60,000 bases of DNA from Symsagittifera roscoffensis (lineage: Eukaryota; Xenacoelomorpha; Acoela; Convolutidae). The translations under genes were made by a program, and so were the position numbers. Shown piece by piece: positions 44,801-59,014 of this stretch (positions are counted from its first letter, which is position 1; each line of letters opens with the position of its first letter). The notes under the pieces are model-generated. The model was not told the DNA's origin. It saw nothing but the letters and a program-made list of their open reading frames with translations, and searched no databases. Location: NCBI RefSeq assembly GCF_963678635.1, contig NC_087065.1, positions 29,702,252-29,762,251 of the forward strand, in the 5' to 3' direction.

Positions 44801-45330
44801 GTTTGCCAATTATTACCGTGAGTTCATAAAAGGATATGCAGACAAGGTGTATCCCATGCAGAAGTTGATGCGGAACAAAGGAAAGAAGTTCGAATGGAGC
44901 GATGAAGCTCGAACGGCCTTCGAGAACATAAATGGGAACTGTGCGAAGCGCCAGTGCTAGGCATGTCTACTGAAAAGGGCATGTATGTTTTTGACACAGA
45001 CGCATCAGTAGTAGGGAATACTGCATCAGGAGCAGGAATGGAATGGAAGAAAAGTTCTCTGTCCCATTGCATATGGCAGTAAGGTGTTAATTGACACTGA
45101 GATGAAATATGGTGCACCAAAAGCAGAAATGTTTGCGGTAATCACATTTGTGGAAAAGTACCGCGCATACTTGGGGAGCGCTCCCTTTAAGTTACACGTG
45201 GACAACAGAGCGTTATCCTGGTTGAAGACATACTCGATGGATCAGAGTTATATCGGAAGATGGATAGTGAGATTAGATGGCTACCACATGATAATCGAGC
45301 AGAACGCTGACAGCCTCAGCAAAAAAACCG
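44801..45330 (+). pseudogene. gypsy RNase H
   Basis: RT connection sequence (YPMQKLMRNKGKKFEW) precedes RNase H. DTDASVVGN near 44995 holds the first Asp. DTEMKYGAPKAEMFAVITFV near 45090 has the Glu, LHVDNRALSWLKTY near 45200 the next Asp, and QNADSLSKKTEF near 45300 the last. Frames change near 44940 and 45080. All four catalytic positions can be read, so the decay is by indels and not at the active site. Confidence 0.85.
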
Positions 45331-46510
45331 AGTTCTATGAAAGGTTAGAACAGAAGCAAGCCAATCAGGCAGAAATCAAGGAAGGATTCTCGTTTCTGGA
45401 CAAAGAAACTTATGAAGCGCTTCCCTTGACGAGATGGTTGGATAAGTCTGGACATCCAACCCCAGGACATCCTGAATTACCTCTAGAGAAAGCAGCCGAG
45501 ATAAAGATTCTATCCAAGAAGGACCCTGTGCCCTTGGACCTGTTGCTGTGCTCGAACCTGGTTCAGCAGGAACCCTCTCGCATGAACATTAACAGCATCT
45601 CATTATTGGATAAAACGGTGCAGGTCACACCGCAACCGATGCGGATGCTGGGTGGAGTTTAAGAGAGAATAGTGACCAGAGATGACCCCGAGTGGTGGCG
45701 TCACTGACAGTCAATGAGAAGGTGAAGATCATGCCGTCAAGACGACAACACTAATAAAACGAGAGGGATTGTAGGACAGTTTTAACCAGTACTTCAGAAC
45801 GGAAAGAACAGGGGAACGATACGCAAAAAAAACTGTTACCTTTGAGGACCAGGATAAAGAAGGTGAGAAGGTTGAACGAAACCTGGTGCAAGATTGTCTG
45901 TCCGGGGAGACGAACTGTGAGAAGAGCCGGCGAGTTCAAGATCAACACCCGGGACAAGGAAGTTTGTCTGGGGAGTCTGATGCAGATGAAAAAGTTTCTG
46001 ATGAGAAACAGGACCTGGAGAATAAAGTTTTGTCCGGGGAGTTCAGATGGATGCGAAGAAGGCACAGAACTGATCCGGAGAAGGGGACAGGCTCTATCGC
46101 AGACTCTTCAATGGATCGACATCTACTCAGACAGGAACTCGAGCTCAGGATCGGAACTATCAAAGCTAGTGATCCTCTCACTGCTAATGGAGACTCGAGC
46201 AAGGGATCTGAACAGTGAGGTATATCAAGACCCTGACAGTGATCGCTACCTCAAACCAGGTGAAAGAGTTATCGCTACCTCATACCATGTGAAATAGCGC
46301 AGCAGATGATCTGGAAACAATAGCGGTAACGAAATGTTCTATAAGTCTGTTGCCACAAAAAGTGGTAGTCAGGACTGATCTTCAGCCGTTCGAACAGGAA
46401 ACACAGCCGTTGGCAAAGATTTGGTGCGTTAAGATGGAAGAAGACACGCATCAGCCCAATGAGCTGAATAGTCAGATTAGGGTCATGGAGACGTACTTGA
46501 AGGCGGGTTG
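45331..46510 (+). pseudogene. gypsy pol linker, truncated
   Basis: The frame 45084-45662 continues from RNase H through LPLTRWLDKSGHPTPGHPEL to TAA 45660. Broken acidic tracts follow (for example 45842-46297, with a KVCLGSLMQMKKF-type reading, and 45886-46218 in another frame). The end near 46430-46510 (DTHQPNELNSQIRVMETYLK) matches gypsy element 1 at about 1000-1060, after which the element stops. Integrase is absent. Confidence 0.7.
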
Positions 46511-46559
46511 ATTTTCTAAATTGGAAAATTCTGGAATTTTCTCTATTATTCTGGAATTT

Positions 46560-46765
46560 TCTGACATCACTTCTATTCAAAGAATGACGTCATTGCCATA
46601 AAAGGAAAATTGCGTGGGTGGTGACGTCACTTCTATTTATTGCGTATGCGATGACGTCATTGTTAGTATAAATATGCTGATATTATTGGTTTTAATCATT
46701 AGTTTTGTTTGCCAATCAGAAATAGTCAATTGAATTTTTCTTCAAGTTTTACAATTCGTCAATAT
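46560..46765 (+). promoter_or_regulatory. stray Polinton TGACGTCA promoter fragment
   Basis: One and a half 60-bp units with TGACGTCA at 46585-46592, 46622-46629 and 46652-46659. Next comes the same downstream DNA as in the polymerase promoters (TTAGTATAAATATGCTGAT and AATCATTAGTTTTGTTTGCC), ending with TTTTACAATTCGTC. No polymerase reading follows. It lies about 430 bp upstream of the first recognised exon region of the host gene, so three CRE-like sites now stand in that gene's 5' neighbourhood. Confidence 0.7.
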
Positions 46766-47091
46766 AGCGTTGGTAATGCCCTATCCAACTTGTGCACGTA
46801 CCGTCGCATGACGGAAGGGCCCATTTTAATTGACTTTTTTTAAAAGTAATATAGTGTTAAGTAATCCATATGGCAGCTATCAATAGGGTTACCTTTTAAA
46901 CGACAATTCTCTGGATCATTCAAACATTGACTAGATTGATTTGTTTCAAGAATTTGTCAATGCAACATAAGTATGGCCATTTTCAACCTGCGCTTGACAG
47001 ACGTATTGACTGTATTTTATACCAGATGCTTCGTTTTCATGATTTTTTTTTCAGATTTAATGAAATAAGATATAAATACCTCAGTTTAGAA
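46766..47091. other. 5' region of host gene
   Basis: A compact hairpin CCGTC-GCAT-GACGG lies at about 46801-46814. A pyrimidine tract ending in TTTTTTTTCAG stops at 47054 and could be the acceptor of an exon carrying the start codon at 47092. An upstream non-coding exon is therefore possible but not located. Confidence 0.4.
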
Positions 47092-50430
<3,339 letters not shown>

Positions 50431-53012
50431 GGCGATATCTTCTCTGATTACTGGCCTATGTATCTGGGATAAACCAAAGAGGACTCTAGGCATCATTAGA
50501 GACATAAAAGAAGCAAAATAGTTTAGGGCAGCCATTATTGAGTAATCCCAGAACCTGCAGTAGAAACTTGCCAAAAAATCAGTACCACCTCAATAAGAAT
50601 TTTGAACTTGTCTTAGAAAAAATAATTCTCTGGTGTTTATTTTGGTTGAGAAACAGTAATCTTCATTGTATAAACGAATGTGTATTGTAAATATTGTTCA
50701 TTTGTTTTAAAGTAAAAATTGTGAATATTTAAGTTACTGATAAAAACTTAGTAATTATTTTTATTTAACAATTCATTTCTCTAAGTGCAAAAGAACGAAG
50801 TGATTTTCACTTATATAGGTCTTGATAATTTACCCATTGGTTCATTTTTCTTAAATTTAGTTAAGTTTATCAATAGAAGTCAATGACCTTGTTCGTGAAG
50901 TTCAATGAACTTTTACATGATAAATTTTTTCTTTGATATTCGGAAGTTCAGAAACATTGAAAATTTTTGAATGCGTTTTTTTTTTCAATTTCCTTGTTCT
51001 TTTACACTTTTCCAACCTTCTGTTGGCTATTTCTTTTGATAGGTATACAGAGTTGAGTTATGAAGTCAAAGTTAACTTGCAAGATAGCAGACTTGAGAAA
51101 ATGTGGCGAGTCCTTAAAATACGTACCACTTAAAATAGGAGAGCAAGTGATCGTAATCGGGAACTAGACTTTTTTCACATAAACAATTGTTCTTGCAAAT
51201 CTGGAAATCGAACTTGTTTCAGTATTACACGATCATAGTGTGCTAGTACGATGCAGCTTCTTTTGTTTCGAACCTAAGAAGCATGCTATTTTAAGTAATC
51301 AATTGATCGGAAAAAACTTGGTTTCGTACAGTAAAATGTAATTTTGCTCCCAGTCAACTTCTCCCAGCCCAAGTTTTGTTGGCCAATTAGGGTGGTAACA
51401 AAAAGCAGAATTATTAAATCACGACCTGAACCAAAATGAGTTAAAAGCATGCATGAACAAACTGAAAGCCGCACAACTTCAACGCAACATGCATGTCGAG
51501 TTGAACATCAAAAAATTGTTCGCTGATTTCATGAACTCCTTACGCATAGATGCTAGTTCAAAATACTCTTAATCAAGAAAAGAGTTGAAACTTCAATAAG
51601 TCAACAAGTTAAATGTGAAATAGGTATAACGGAAAACTGCTGGTACTGCCTCGCCCCATAATGGGAAGCCATTTTGGGAGGGGCTTAAAGAGAAAGCAAA
51701 TTTTTTGCAGTTTTCTAACAATTTTAACATTGACATTATGGTGGCAATAAATTGAAAAAGTGATGTTTATTTTTAAATCATAAAATTGCTACGAAATGCC
51801 GACAATATAGATAAATTTGTACCCACAATTTGAAAAATTGGACCGTTAAATAAGATAGTGCATTTAATTAGCCAAAAATATGGTTTTAGTTAAAATTAGT
51901 GGAACTGGCTTAGTTTTTCGCACTAGTGACATGAACTTTCTACCGACCCCGATTTTGCGTTCCTCCAATAACCTCCAAGATGTTAGTTTTCTAACTCATA
52001 GTTTCATTTTAATTTTTTAAAAGTAAAAAGCAGATGCTTGGGTGGCTCCCATGAAAAAAATAGAGACTCCCAGATTCGAACATTCAACAACGTTGGTTTA
52101 TATCAAACCTTGCAGTGTTTCTTTAAAATGGTTCCGAAGAGTCTTAGGGAATATCTGTAGCCTACTATTTCGCCTTTAATGTAATCTCTGAAAATTTCAG
52201 GTCACTCCGTCAATTTTGTGACAGATTTTGCTCAAGATGTAATAGGTCCATCGCATTTTCGATGTCAAAAACTCTCCCGAACGATCCGTGAAATTTTTTT
52301 TTCCACTAATCCAGCTGATACAAAAATTAGAGCGGGTATTAAACAGAGAGCCAAGCATAGCGCATAGTTGCCGCCATAAGATCTCCTTAAACTCTTTTCA
52401 TTAAGTTTGCGTAGAAAATCTGGGCAGAGATGAGTTACAGCCTTGATTGAAGACTCTTAAAACTTACTTGTAAAAACGGAAATGGCAATTCGTTCAAAAT
52501 CTAGGAGCATCCTTGAAAATTATGCTTTGTCAGAAATTAAAAAAATGGCTTCAAGAAAGTTTAAATTAATGTCTATTTTTGTTTACCAGTAGAGATTATA
52601 TACAAGGCGGGTAAAAGCAGCCGAATTAAATATATATGGTATGGAACTCTATTATAACATCGAATAAAAACAAAGACACTCTCGTAAAGCCATATAGAAT
52701 GGACGTAAACGTAAACTTAATCAACGGAAATTAGAACTCGATCAGGATTCATTACACCATTGTCCAAAAATTAGAACTGCTTTTTTCCGTTGGATTAAAG
52801 CCTTGCCAGTCGTAAGTGACTGCCCGATAGGACCAATTTCTGTTTCGAGTTCTGTTTTTTTGCTGCACAGCTGCGCAATGAGAGTTGATTTGCTTTCTTA
52901 TCTGTTACTTCGTGGAGACAATGGGAAATTATACTGCTATTGATATGCGTAACTTGCTGATTGGCCTATTTTTCATCTGACGCTTGATCTGGATTGCCTC
53001 ACTTTTTCCAGA
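50431..53012. other. intergenic DNA without recognised gene
   Basis: Downstream of the host gene I see only AT-rich non-coding DNA. About 70 bp at 51140-51205 (TAATCGGGAACTAGACTTTT, ATAAACAATTGTTCTTGCAA) resemble 47235-47305 in intron 1, so a short dispersed repeat is present. The frame 50933-51133 is not supported by any motif. No tRNA or other RNA gene was recognised. Confidence 0.6.
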
Positions 53013-53361
53013 TCGAACATCAAGACTGCTAATCTATGGTTGATACCAAGTTATCTGCTGTGACGGCAAGCATGCGTTTTTCGTGAGCCTTTATCTTTTG
53101 CATCAGCAGTTTTGTCGGTTGCTTTTTGTGAAATCATTTCTGTCAACAATAATCATCACGTAATTCGACTCATATTTATGTTATGATGAGAAACGAAAAG
53201 TAAATGAGCAACGCAAAATGAAATATAAACCGTGTTAGTAGTATGCATAGAGTGCATTAGGATCGGGGTGGGTCGTCATAGATGGATGACCATTAGACAT
53301 TGATCATAATGGTCACTGTATTATCTGAGAACCAATGGTCACCGTGTAAAAATACAAATTG

Positions 53362-53568
53362 TCACCATGTGTTAGGTTTTACTTTATAGTCCTCATGTAA
53401 TCTGCATTGGTTTCTATTTGCAATTAGCACCAAGTAGTTTATGATTTTAACTAAAAAATCATATTGTAAAAAATTTACAGTTGTCACTGCAGTTTGGCTT
53501 AAAATGAGTTGCGCTATCTGCATTTTTTCAGAAGCCTTTCCTTCCTTGCTGACAAACATTTTGGACAA
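53362..53568 (-). CDS. 68-codon ORF of unknown function, unit 1
   Basis: The minus frame reads MSKMFVSKEGKASEKMQIAQ, then LILSQTAVTTVNFLQYDFLV and a short polar end. It is also open in the second unit (57885-58091) with four replacements. No motif is recognised. It lies downstream of the protease, where accessory genes could sit, but it may be chance. Confidence 0.25.
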   Translation of the reverse strand: MSKMFVSKEGKASEKMQIAQLILSQTAVTTVNFLQYDFLVKIINYLVLIANRNQCRLHEDYKVKPNTW

Positions 53569-54049
53569 ACAAATTATAAATGCGCATTAGTCTTTTAATT
53601 AAAATGTATATAAAATTAAACCATGTTAAATAAAAAATAATTCTTGAGAACATTATCATTAAGGTAGACAAAATCCGCGTATACATAACAGAATTTTGTG
53701 TATATTCGAGTATTATGTATGTTCGATCTGTTTTTGTGCATGAATATTGTCAAAACTTGTACCTAACTTGTTTGGAAATTGTACTGAAAGGAGGCCTCAG
53801 TTGCTGGTATAATGATATCCCCCCATAGATCGATTTTGTATTTGTTTTTGATAGCAACCTAACTTCTCGGATACTTGCTATTCAAATAACAAATGAGTAA
53901 AAATGTCAATTACTAAAAGATCGTACTGGCAAAATGAAATTGAAAAGTGTACAAATGGACCATTTTAAATAGTTAATTAATGAGAAAGCATGTGAGTTAG
54001 AAAACGTTTTAAAACATGATCATATATATAAACAAAATCGGACGCATCA

Positions 54050-54480
54050 CCCTTAAAATTTTTATCAAAAATGAAATGTGCAATATAAATACAAAAAGAA
54101 CCGCACATGGTAGAGTTTGAGTTTTGCATGGGACAATTTGTCATCGATTCAGTGACCTGATGGAATTTCTCGTTCAGTCGATTGGTGTACTGCCAAAGAG
54201 GAAGACCGAGAGGATCAGCGAATTATAAAACATTTCTTCTGATGCAAATCACTATCCAATTTGTGTCCAGAGAATCTGATTTTGAAGTGTTCACAATCAT
54301 CAAGATATTGTTTGGGATGTGAGGTCGTAAGTTGTCCGCTGAAAACACTCCAAGAAACTTGTGTTTCAGATGTTTACAGTTCTGAATCAAGTCCTGCAAC
54401 ATGATTTCATCCAGTTTCAGACGGTTGAAGTTGAAAGGACGTTCTGTGTAACTTTACGGTCAAATGTAATAAATACATTC
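54050..54480 (-). pseudogene. Polinton adenain/Ulp1-like protease, lineage 2, unit 1
   Basis: The minus reading from about 54440 gives FNFNRLKLDEIMLQDLIQNC, then NTSKSDSLDTNWIVICIRRN, a TAA, FADPLGLPLWQYTNRLNEKF and, after a further stretch, SNSTMCGSFCIYIAHFIFDK. The Cys box (MCGSFC) is intact. The residue before Trp, where the catalytic His is expected, is Asn (codon AAT, plus positions 54259-54261). In the second unit the same codon is CAT (His). A TAA after RNVL interrupts both copies. No usable ATG is clear because the reading merges with the capsid gene's end. Confidence 0.65.
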
Positions 54481-54499
54481 AATGAGCGTATAACCAAAA

Positions 54500-55701
54500 C
54501 AAAAATTTCCAGGTTTGCTGTCAAAGCGTTTGAGAATTGAAGATCGAGTGAAACTGAGCAGTTAGTAAGTTATGGATGCAAGAAGTCATGAGCTGCCTGC
54601 TGTGTGCTAGTGAGATCGAAACACATAATCAAGTGCTGCTGGTAGTTATCCAGAGTGATTCCCAGCCCACAGTGCAACAGACCCAGCGCTGATAGTGTGT
54701 TGAAGAAGAGACGGTTATGATCTTGTGTACTAATTGGTGTACTTGCTATTGGTAAACCGCTTCGTCTCAAGGTAACCTGTTCCAATCCAAACTTTTGATA
54801 ATAAAAAGGATTCGTTTGGTCTGTTCCTAGAAATGAATTATTTGTGTTCAATGCTATTATAATTTGTCTCACCGGTTCACGAGCAAAAATATCTTCCTGT
54901 TGCCACCTGCGCTGCCAAGCTGTTGCAAGAAATGTTTTTTTTTGTAATTTCTTCTTGATATGGGTAGTTCGCAGGAGTTTTGAGCAAAGTTGATTCAGCA
55001 ACAGAGAGCACATGGTCGGTCACAGTCATTTTTCTAACATATAGGTTCGCTTCGAGTATTTGCAGCTTGTATTGCTTGGCAGCATCTTCAGATATAATGA
55101 GAACGTCTGAGGGTAACACCTCTCAACAAATGCTTGTCACATTTGAAAAAATCATTTCCAAGGGGTCCGTAGAACATAATTTCCCTCGATTCGCGGACCA
55201 GTTCTCGTTGAGATGTGAAACCAGCTGCATCTATTGCAGCGGAATTGTTTTCAAAACGATATCCCTGACACTTGAGCCACAAATTCTTGGCTCCTTTGCT
55301 GTTAGAAAATTCTGTTCCAATAAAGCTTTTATGCGCAAAACTACTATTGGCATTAGAGATTTTGAGTCCATTAGCAGAGAGGGTACAGTCAGAGAAAAGG
55401 GAATACAGGGAGTTGTTTACGAGGAACAGTGGATCAGACACAGTAGGATCAGTTTTGTCGTATCTCAGATCAGCTCCATTTGATTGCTTTACTTTACATC
55501 GTGTTTCCAAAGAGATTTTTTGCAGGTCAACAAAATTGTTACGGTCACGGTGATTTCAAATTCAAGCATTGGTCCATTAGGTGAATAGACAGTTCCAATT
55601 TTTTGATCGAAAGCATTTGCAAAAGTAATCAAAAGGGGTAGTTTTTTAAACAAATCCAGAGAGCTATGGGTAGCTTCATTGGGTAACAAATTAGTGATCA
55701 T
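54500..55701 (-). pseudogene. Polinton major capsid-type protein, lineage 2, unit 1
   Basis: Starts at ATG 55701-55699 (MITNLLPNEATHSSLDLFKK). Four frames carry one protein of about 390-400 residues. 55510-55088 holds LVNNSLYSLFSDCTLSANGL and FAHKSFIGTEFSNSKGAKNL. 55119-54877 follows. 55013-54570 holds DIFAREPVRQIIIALNTNNS, then QTNPFYYQKFGLEQVTLRRS and MCFDLTSTQQAAHDF. The family is that of nematode F54H12.2-like Maverick capsid proteins (recognised from memory). Frameshifts lie near 55500, 55100 and 54940, the last within a T run where slippage is likely. The end near 54500 runs in another frame. Confidence 0.75.
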
Positions 55702-56111
55702 TTTTTTTGTTTGAGAAAAAATCTGCTCGACTTCTCGCTGGTCTGGTTTTTCTTCGAATGGATATTTTTCGAGCCCCTACTGACCCTGTTCTTCGTAGTC
55801 CATTCATTTGGTGTCTTTTGATGACGTCTACCACCACCGAATTGTTTTCTTGCAGTTTTTGTCACAGTGTTTTTCATTGCTTCTTTAGGAGACTTCTTTT
55901 TTATAGCGACATCAATCAGTTCTGGCGCTGCACTCATCAAAAGTTCTCTGCCCAATTTTTTCGCAGCCGGTAGAATAACCCGTCGTGCGAACGGTATAGC
56001 AACACGACCAATACCAGCAGCCAAATCCACTGCCGCGTTGTCGGTAGTGTCTAGAGAAATGAGGAAGTGAAGCTTGCTTTGCATAATATTGATCCATTGG
56101 TTTTCAATCAA
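55698..56111 (-). pseudogene. Polinton PX-like (minor virion) protein, lineage 2
   Basis: The 137-codon frame includes LAAGIGRVAIPFARRVILPA, then AKKLGRELLMSAAPELIDVA and KKSPKEAMKNTVTKTARKQF GGG, and a basic Lys/Ser-rich tail. Hydrophobic start, PAAKK core and GGG-basic end match the PX-like type. The upstream N-terminal part (IENQWINIMQSKLHFLISLD) may belong to it or to the preceding gene. Its TGA overlaps the capsid start codon as ATGA (55701-55698), a viral-type compact arrangement. In this unit the frame itself is open, so the gene is among the least damaged. Confidence 0.65.
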
Positions 56112-56119
56112 AGCGCTTG

Positions 56120-56997
56120 AAATTTAGAGTCAACACAACTTTACCAGTTCCTGCAAAGGGCACTATTCTTCCAGTTTCTGTGCGCAATTGTACCGATATT
56201 GATTGTACAGATGAAGTGAATAATTTTTTGTAGTCTAAATTAGTGAGTTTTTTCGATGATGAGGTGCAATGCTGCAGGCACTACCGTTTTTGATTCGTCT
56301 CTTTGAATCAATGACGCGTAACAAATGGGCTTTTGCATCTCCAACAATTTGGTATTGAATTATGTCAATGTAGACAAAAATCGGACTTGTCCCACTTGAT
56401 AAGTCAGATGGGAAATGAGATTCGTACAGTTCGTTTCCCTCATAAGATGCATCGAAGGAGGGTATCATTTTGTAACCAATGTGATATTCCCCGTTCTCGT
56501 CAAGTTTTGCATTGTAGACTAACAGACTGGGTATTTGGGGACTTGGGAATGAGATTCCTTCATTTGCGTTTATCCAAATGCTTATGCTATTCGTGATTTC
56601 TTGAGGACTTGCATCGAAATGAATTTTTCTTTGAGTTTTGTTTTTATCTCATTAATCAATTGTTCTATAAAAGTGTACTCTCCTGATTTGATAAAAAGTT
56701 TTCGCCATAGTATGGTCTGGAAATTGTATCCCGATTGCCAGCGTTGGATTCAATGGCTACTACATTGGATGCTCTGAAGTACGTAAATTCCTCATCAGTA
56801 ACATTGTTTAATTTCGTTGGGAAAATTATTTCTGAGAGAGCAACTCTCCTATCGCCGTCTAAAGCGATTTCTTCTATACAAAAAATTCTAAATTTGGCCC
56901 AAGTCATATCTGGGAAATAATCCATTAATGCTGTTAAAATCAAATGTACAGTAAACTCATCAATGCCCATTTTCTTTATAATCAGCTTTGTTTCCAA
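56120..56997 (-). pseudogene. Polinton capsid-associated protein (penton/minor-capsid candidate), lineage 2
   Basis: The frame 56997-56665 reads MGIDEFTVHLILTALMDYFP, then DMTWAKFRIFCIEEIALDGD and RRVALSEIIFPTKLNNVTDE. The middle is out of frame. 56468-56235 then gives FVYIDIIQYQIVGDAKAHLL RVIDSKRR, and the end near 56210-56130 reads SISVQLRTETGRIVPFAGTG. A beta-rich protein of about 290 residues is implied. The position between integrase and PX-like genes is kept in both lineages. A minor capsid role is inferred from size and place. Confidence 0.6.
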
Positions 56998-57508
56998 TTA
57001 AACTAAGTTCTTTTTCATAAACTTTTCCGCTGATTTCGTCCTTCTCCGCATCAATGAGACTGTATATTAAAGGGTGTACAGTAGGAATGGCAACTATTTC
57101 AAAAAATTCGTCTGTGAAAATCTGCTTGTAACCTTTTCTAAAAGGCAAGTCAGTTTTCGCTATTCGCACATAGTCACGAACATAAAATTTTAGTTTCTGT
57201 ACCAACTTTGATGAACTGTTTGCAATTAATGCAACTAAAGCAAGTACATTCTTTCGTGTGACCTTGTTCGGAGTCAACTTTGTTACTCCATTCACGCGTG
57301 AGTTAATAGTTTGAACAAAACTGTAATCTTTCAATATAATTGTAAGTCCATTCGAACTCCAAGTACTTGTAGATAATACTTTTAATAATACTTCGAGTGT
57401 TTTTTTCGGAAAAAGCTGATTTTTTCTCACTGTGAGTATTGTGTTTGATGATTTCTCGTTTAGTGCATTAGTTTTCGAACTCTCCTTTAAACTCGGTGCC
57501 TTTTTCAA
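56960..57508 (-). pseudogene. Polinton integrase, C-terminal part, lineage 2
   Basis: The 182-codon minus frame starts within a few bases of the unit border. KLTPNKVTRKNVLALVALIA resembles the end of the catalytic core. FYVRDYVRIAKTDLPFRKGY, then KQIFTDEFFEIVAIPTVHPL and SGKVYEKELSLIG form the C-terminal small domain typical of Polinton integrases. The HHCC and DDE parts are absent. The last codons overlap the start of the next gene (56997) by about 38 bp. Confidence 0.75.
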
Positions 57509-57884
57509 CGCACATTTTTTTTGGTTGTTTTCTCATCGAACATCAAGACTGCTAATTTATGGTTGATACCAAGTTATCTGCTGTGACGGCAAGCATGCGC
57601 TTTTCGTGCGCCTTTATCTTTTGCATCAGCAGTTTTGTCGTTTGCTTTTTGTTAAATCATTTCTGTCAACAGTAATCCTCACGTAATTCGACTCATATTT
57701 ATGTTATGATGAGAAACGAAAAGTAAATGAGCAACGCAAAATGAAATATAAACCGTGTTAGTAGTATGCATAGAGTGCATTAGGATCGGGGTGGGTCGTC
57801 ATAGATGGATGACCATTAGACATTGATCATAATGGTCACTGTATTATCTGACAACCAATGGTCACCGTGTAAAAATACAAATTG

Positions 57885-58091
57885 TCACCATGTGTTAGGT
57901 TTTATTTTATAGTCCTCATGTAATCTGCATTGGTTTCTATTTGCAATTAGCACCAAGTAATTTATGATTTTAACAAAAAAATCATATTGTAAAAAATTTA
58001 CAGTTGTCACTGCAGTTTGGCTTAATATGAGTTGCGCTATCTGCATTATTTCAGAAGCCTTTCCTTCCTTGCTGACAAACATTTTGGACAA
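57885..58091 (-). CDS. 68-codon ORF of unknown function, unit 2
   Basis: The twin of 53362-53568, differing by a few residues (IMQ for KMQ, FVK for LVK, KIK for KVK). It remains open. No motif is recognised. Confidence 0.25.
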   Translation of the reverse strand: MSKMFVSKEGKASEIMQIAQLILSQTAVTTVNFLQYDFFVKIINYLVLIANRNQCRLHEDYKIKPNTW

Positions 58092-58569
58092 AAAAATTAT
58101 AAATGCGCAATAGTCTTTTAATTAAAATGTATATAAAATTAAACCATGTTAAGTAAAAATTAATTCTTGAGAACATTATCATTAAGGTAGACAAAATCCG
58201 CGTATACATAACAGAGTTTTGTGTATATTCGAGTATTATGTATGTTCGATCTGTTTTTGTGCATAAATATCGTCAAAACTTGTACCTAACTTGTTTGGAA
58301 ATTGTACTGAAAGGAGGCCTCAGTTGCTGGTATAATGATATCCCCCCATAGATCGATTTTGTATTTGTTTTTGATAGTAACCTAACTTCTCGGCTATTCA
58401 TATAACAAATGAGTAAAAATGTCAATTACTAAAAGATCGTAGTGGCAAAATGAAATTGAAAAGTGTACAAATGGACCATTTTAAATAATTAATTAATGAG
58501 AAAGCATGTGAGTTAGAAAACGTTTTAAAACATGATCATATATATAAACAAAATCTGAAGCATCACCCT

Positions 58570-59000
58570 TAAAATTTTTATCAAAAATTAAATGTGCAAT
58601 ATAAATACAAAAAGAACCGCCACATGGTAGAGTTTGAGTTTCGCATGGGACAATTTGTCATCGATTCAGTGACCTGATGGAATTTCTCGATCAATCGATT
58701 GATGTACTGCCAAAGAGGAAGACCGAGAGGATCAGCGAATTATAAAACATTTCTTCTGATGCAAATCACTATCCAATGTGTGTCCAGAGAATCTGATTTT
58801 GAAGTGTTCACAATCATCAAGATATTGTTTGGGATGTGAGGTCGTAAGTTGTCCGCTGAAAACACTCCAAGAAACTTGTGTTTCAGATGTTTACAGTTCT
58901 GAATCAGGTCCTGCAGCATAATTTCATCCAGTTTCAGACGGTTGAAATTGAAAGGACGTTCTGTGTAACTTTACGGTCAAATGTAATAAATACATTCGAT
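58570..59000 (-). pseudogene. Polinton adenain/Ulp1-like protease, lineage 2, unit 2
   Basis: It aligns with the unit 1 protease. The candidate catalytic His is present here: SDSLDTHWIVIC, with CAT at plus positions 58776-58778, where unit 1 has Asn. The TAA after RNVL is shared. The Cys box region near 58625 has one extra C in plus (GCCACATGG), shifting the frame just at the box. Each copy therefore has its own lesion and a shared stop. Confidence 0.65.
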
Positions 59001-59014
59001 GAGCGTATAACCAA

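Larger units (their letters stand above)
39839..46510 (+). mobile_element. Ty3/gypsy retrotransposon 2, truncated before integrase
   Basis: Order: gag (capsid, zinc knuckles), aspartic protease, reverse transcriptase, RNase H, acidic linker. The truncation near 46510 corresponds to about position 1075 of gypsy element 1, just before integrase. After it comes a duplicated TCTGGAATTTTCT and then a Polinton promoter fragment. All domains carry stops or frameshifts. The DNA is richer in GC than its surroundings. No 3' LTR was found. Confidence 0.88.
53013..57535 (-). mobile_element. Polinton lineage 2, first tandem unit (~4.52 kb)
   Basis: It begins TCGAACATCAAGACTGCTAA and is followed at 57536 by the same sequence, so the unit is 4523 bp long. 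On the minus strand, right to left: integrase end, capsid-associated protein, PX-like protein, capsid, adenain-like protease, then about 1 kb without clear genes. The order equals that in the 6567-10135 relic, but the proteins are much more diverged from it than the copies within either lineage are from each other. The integrase gene starts right at the unit border, so its catalytic half was lost at the joint. Confidence 0.82.
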
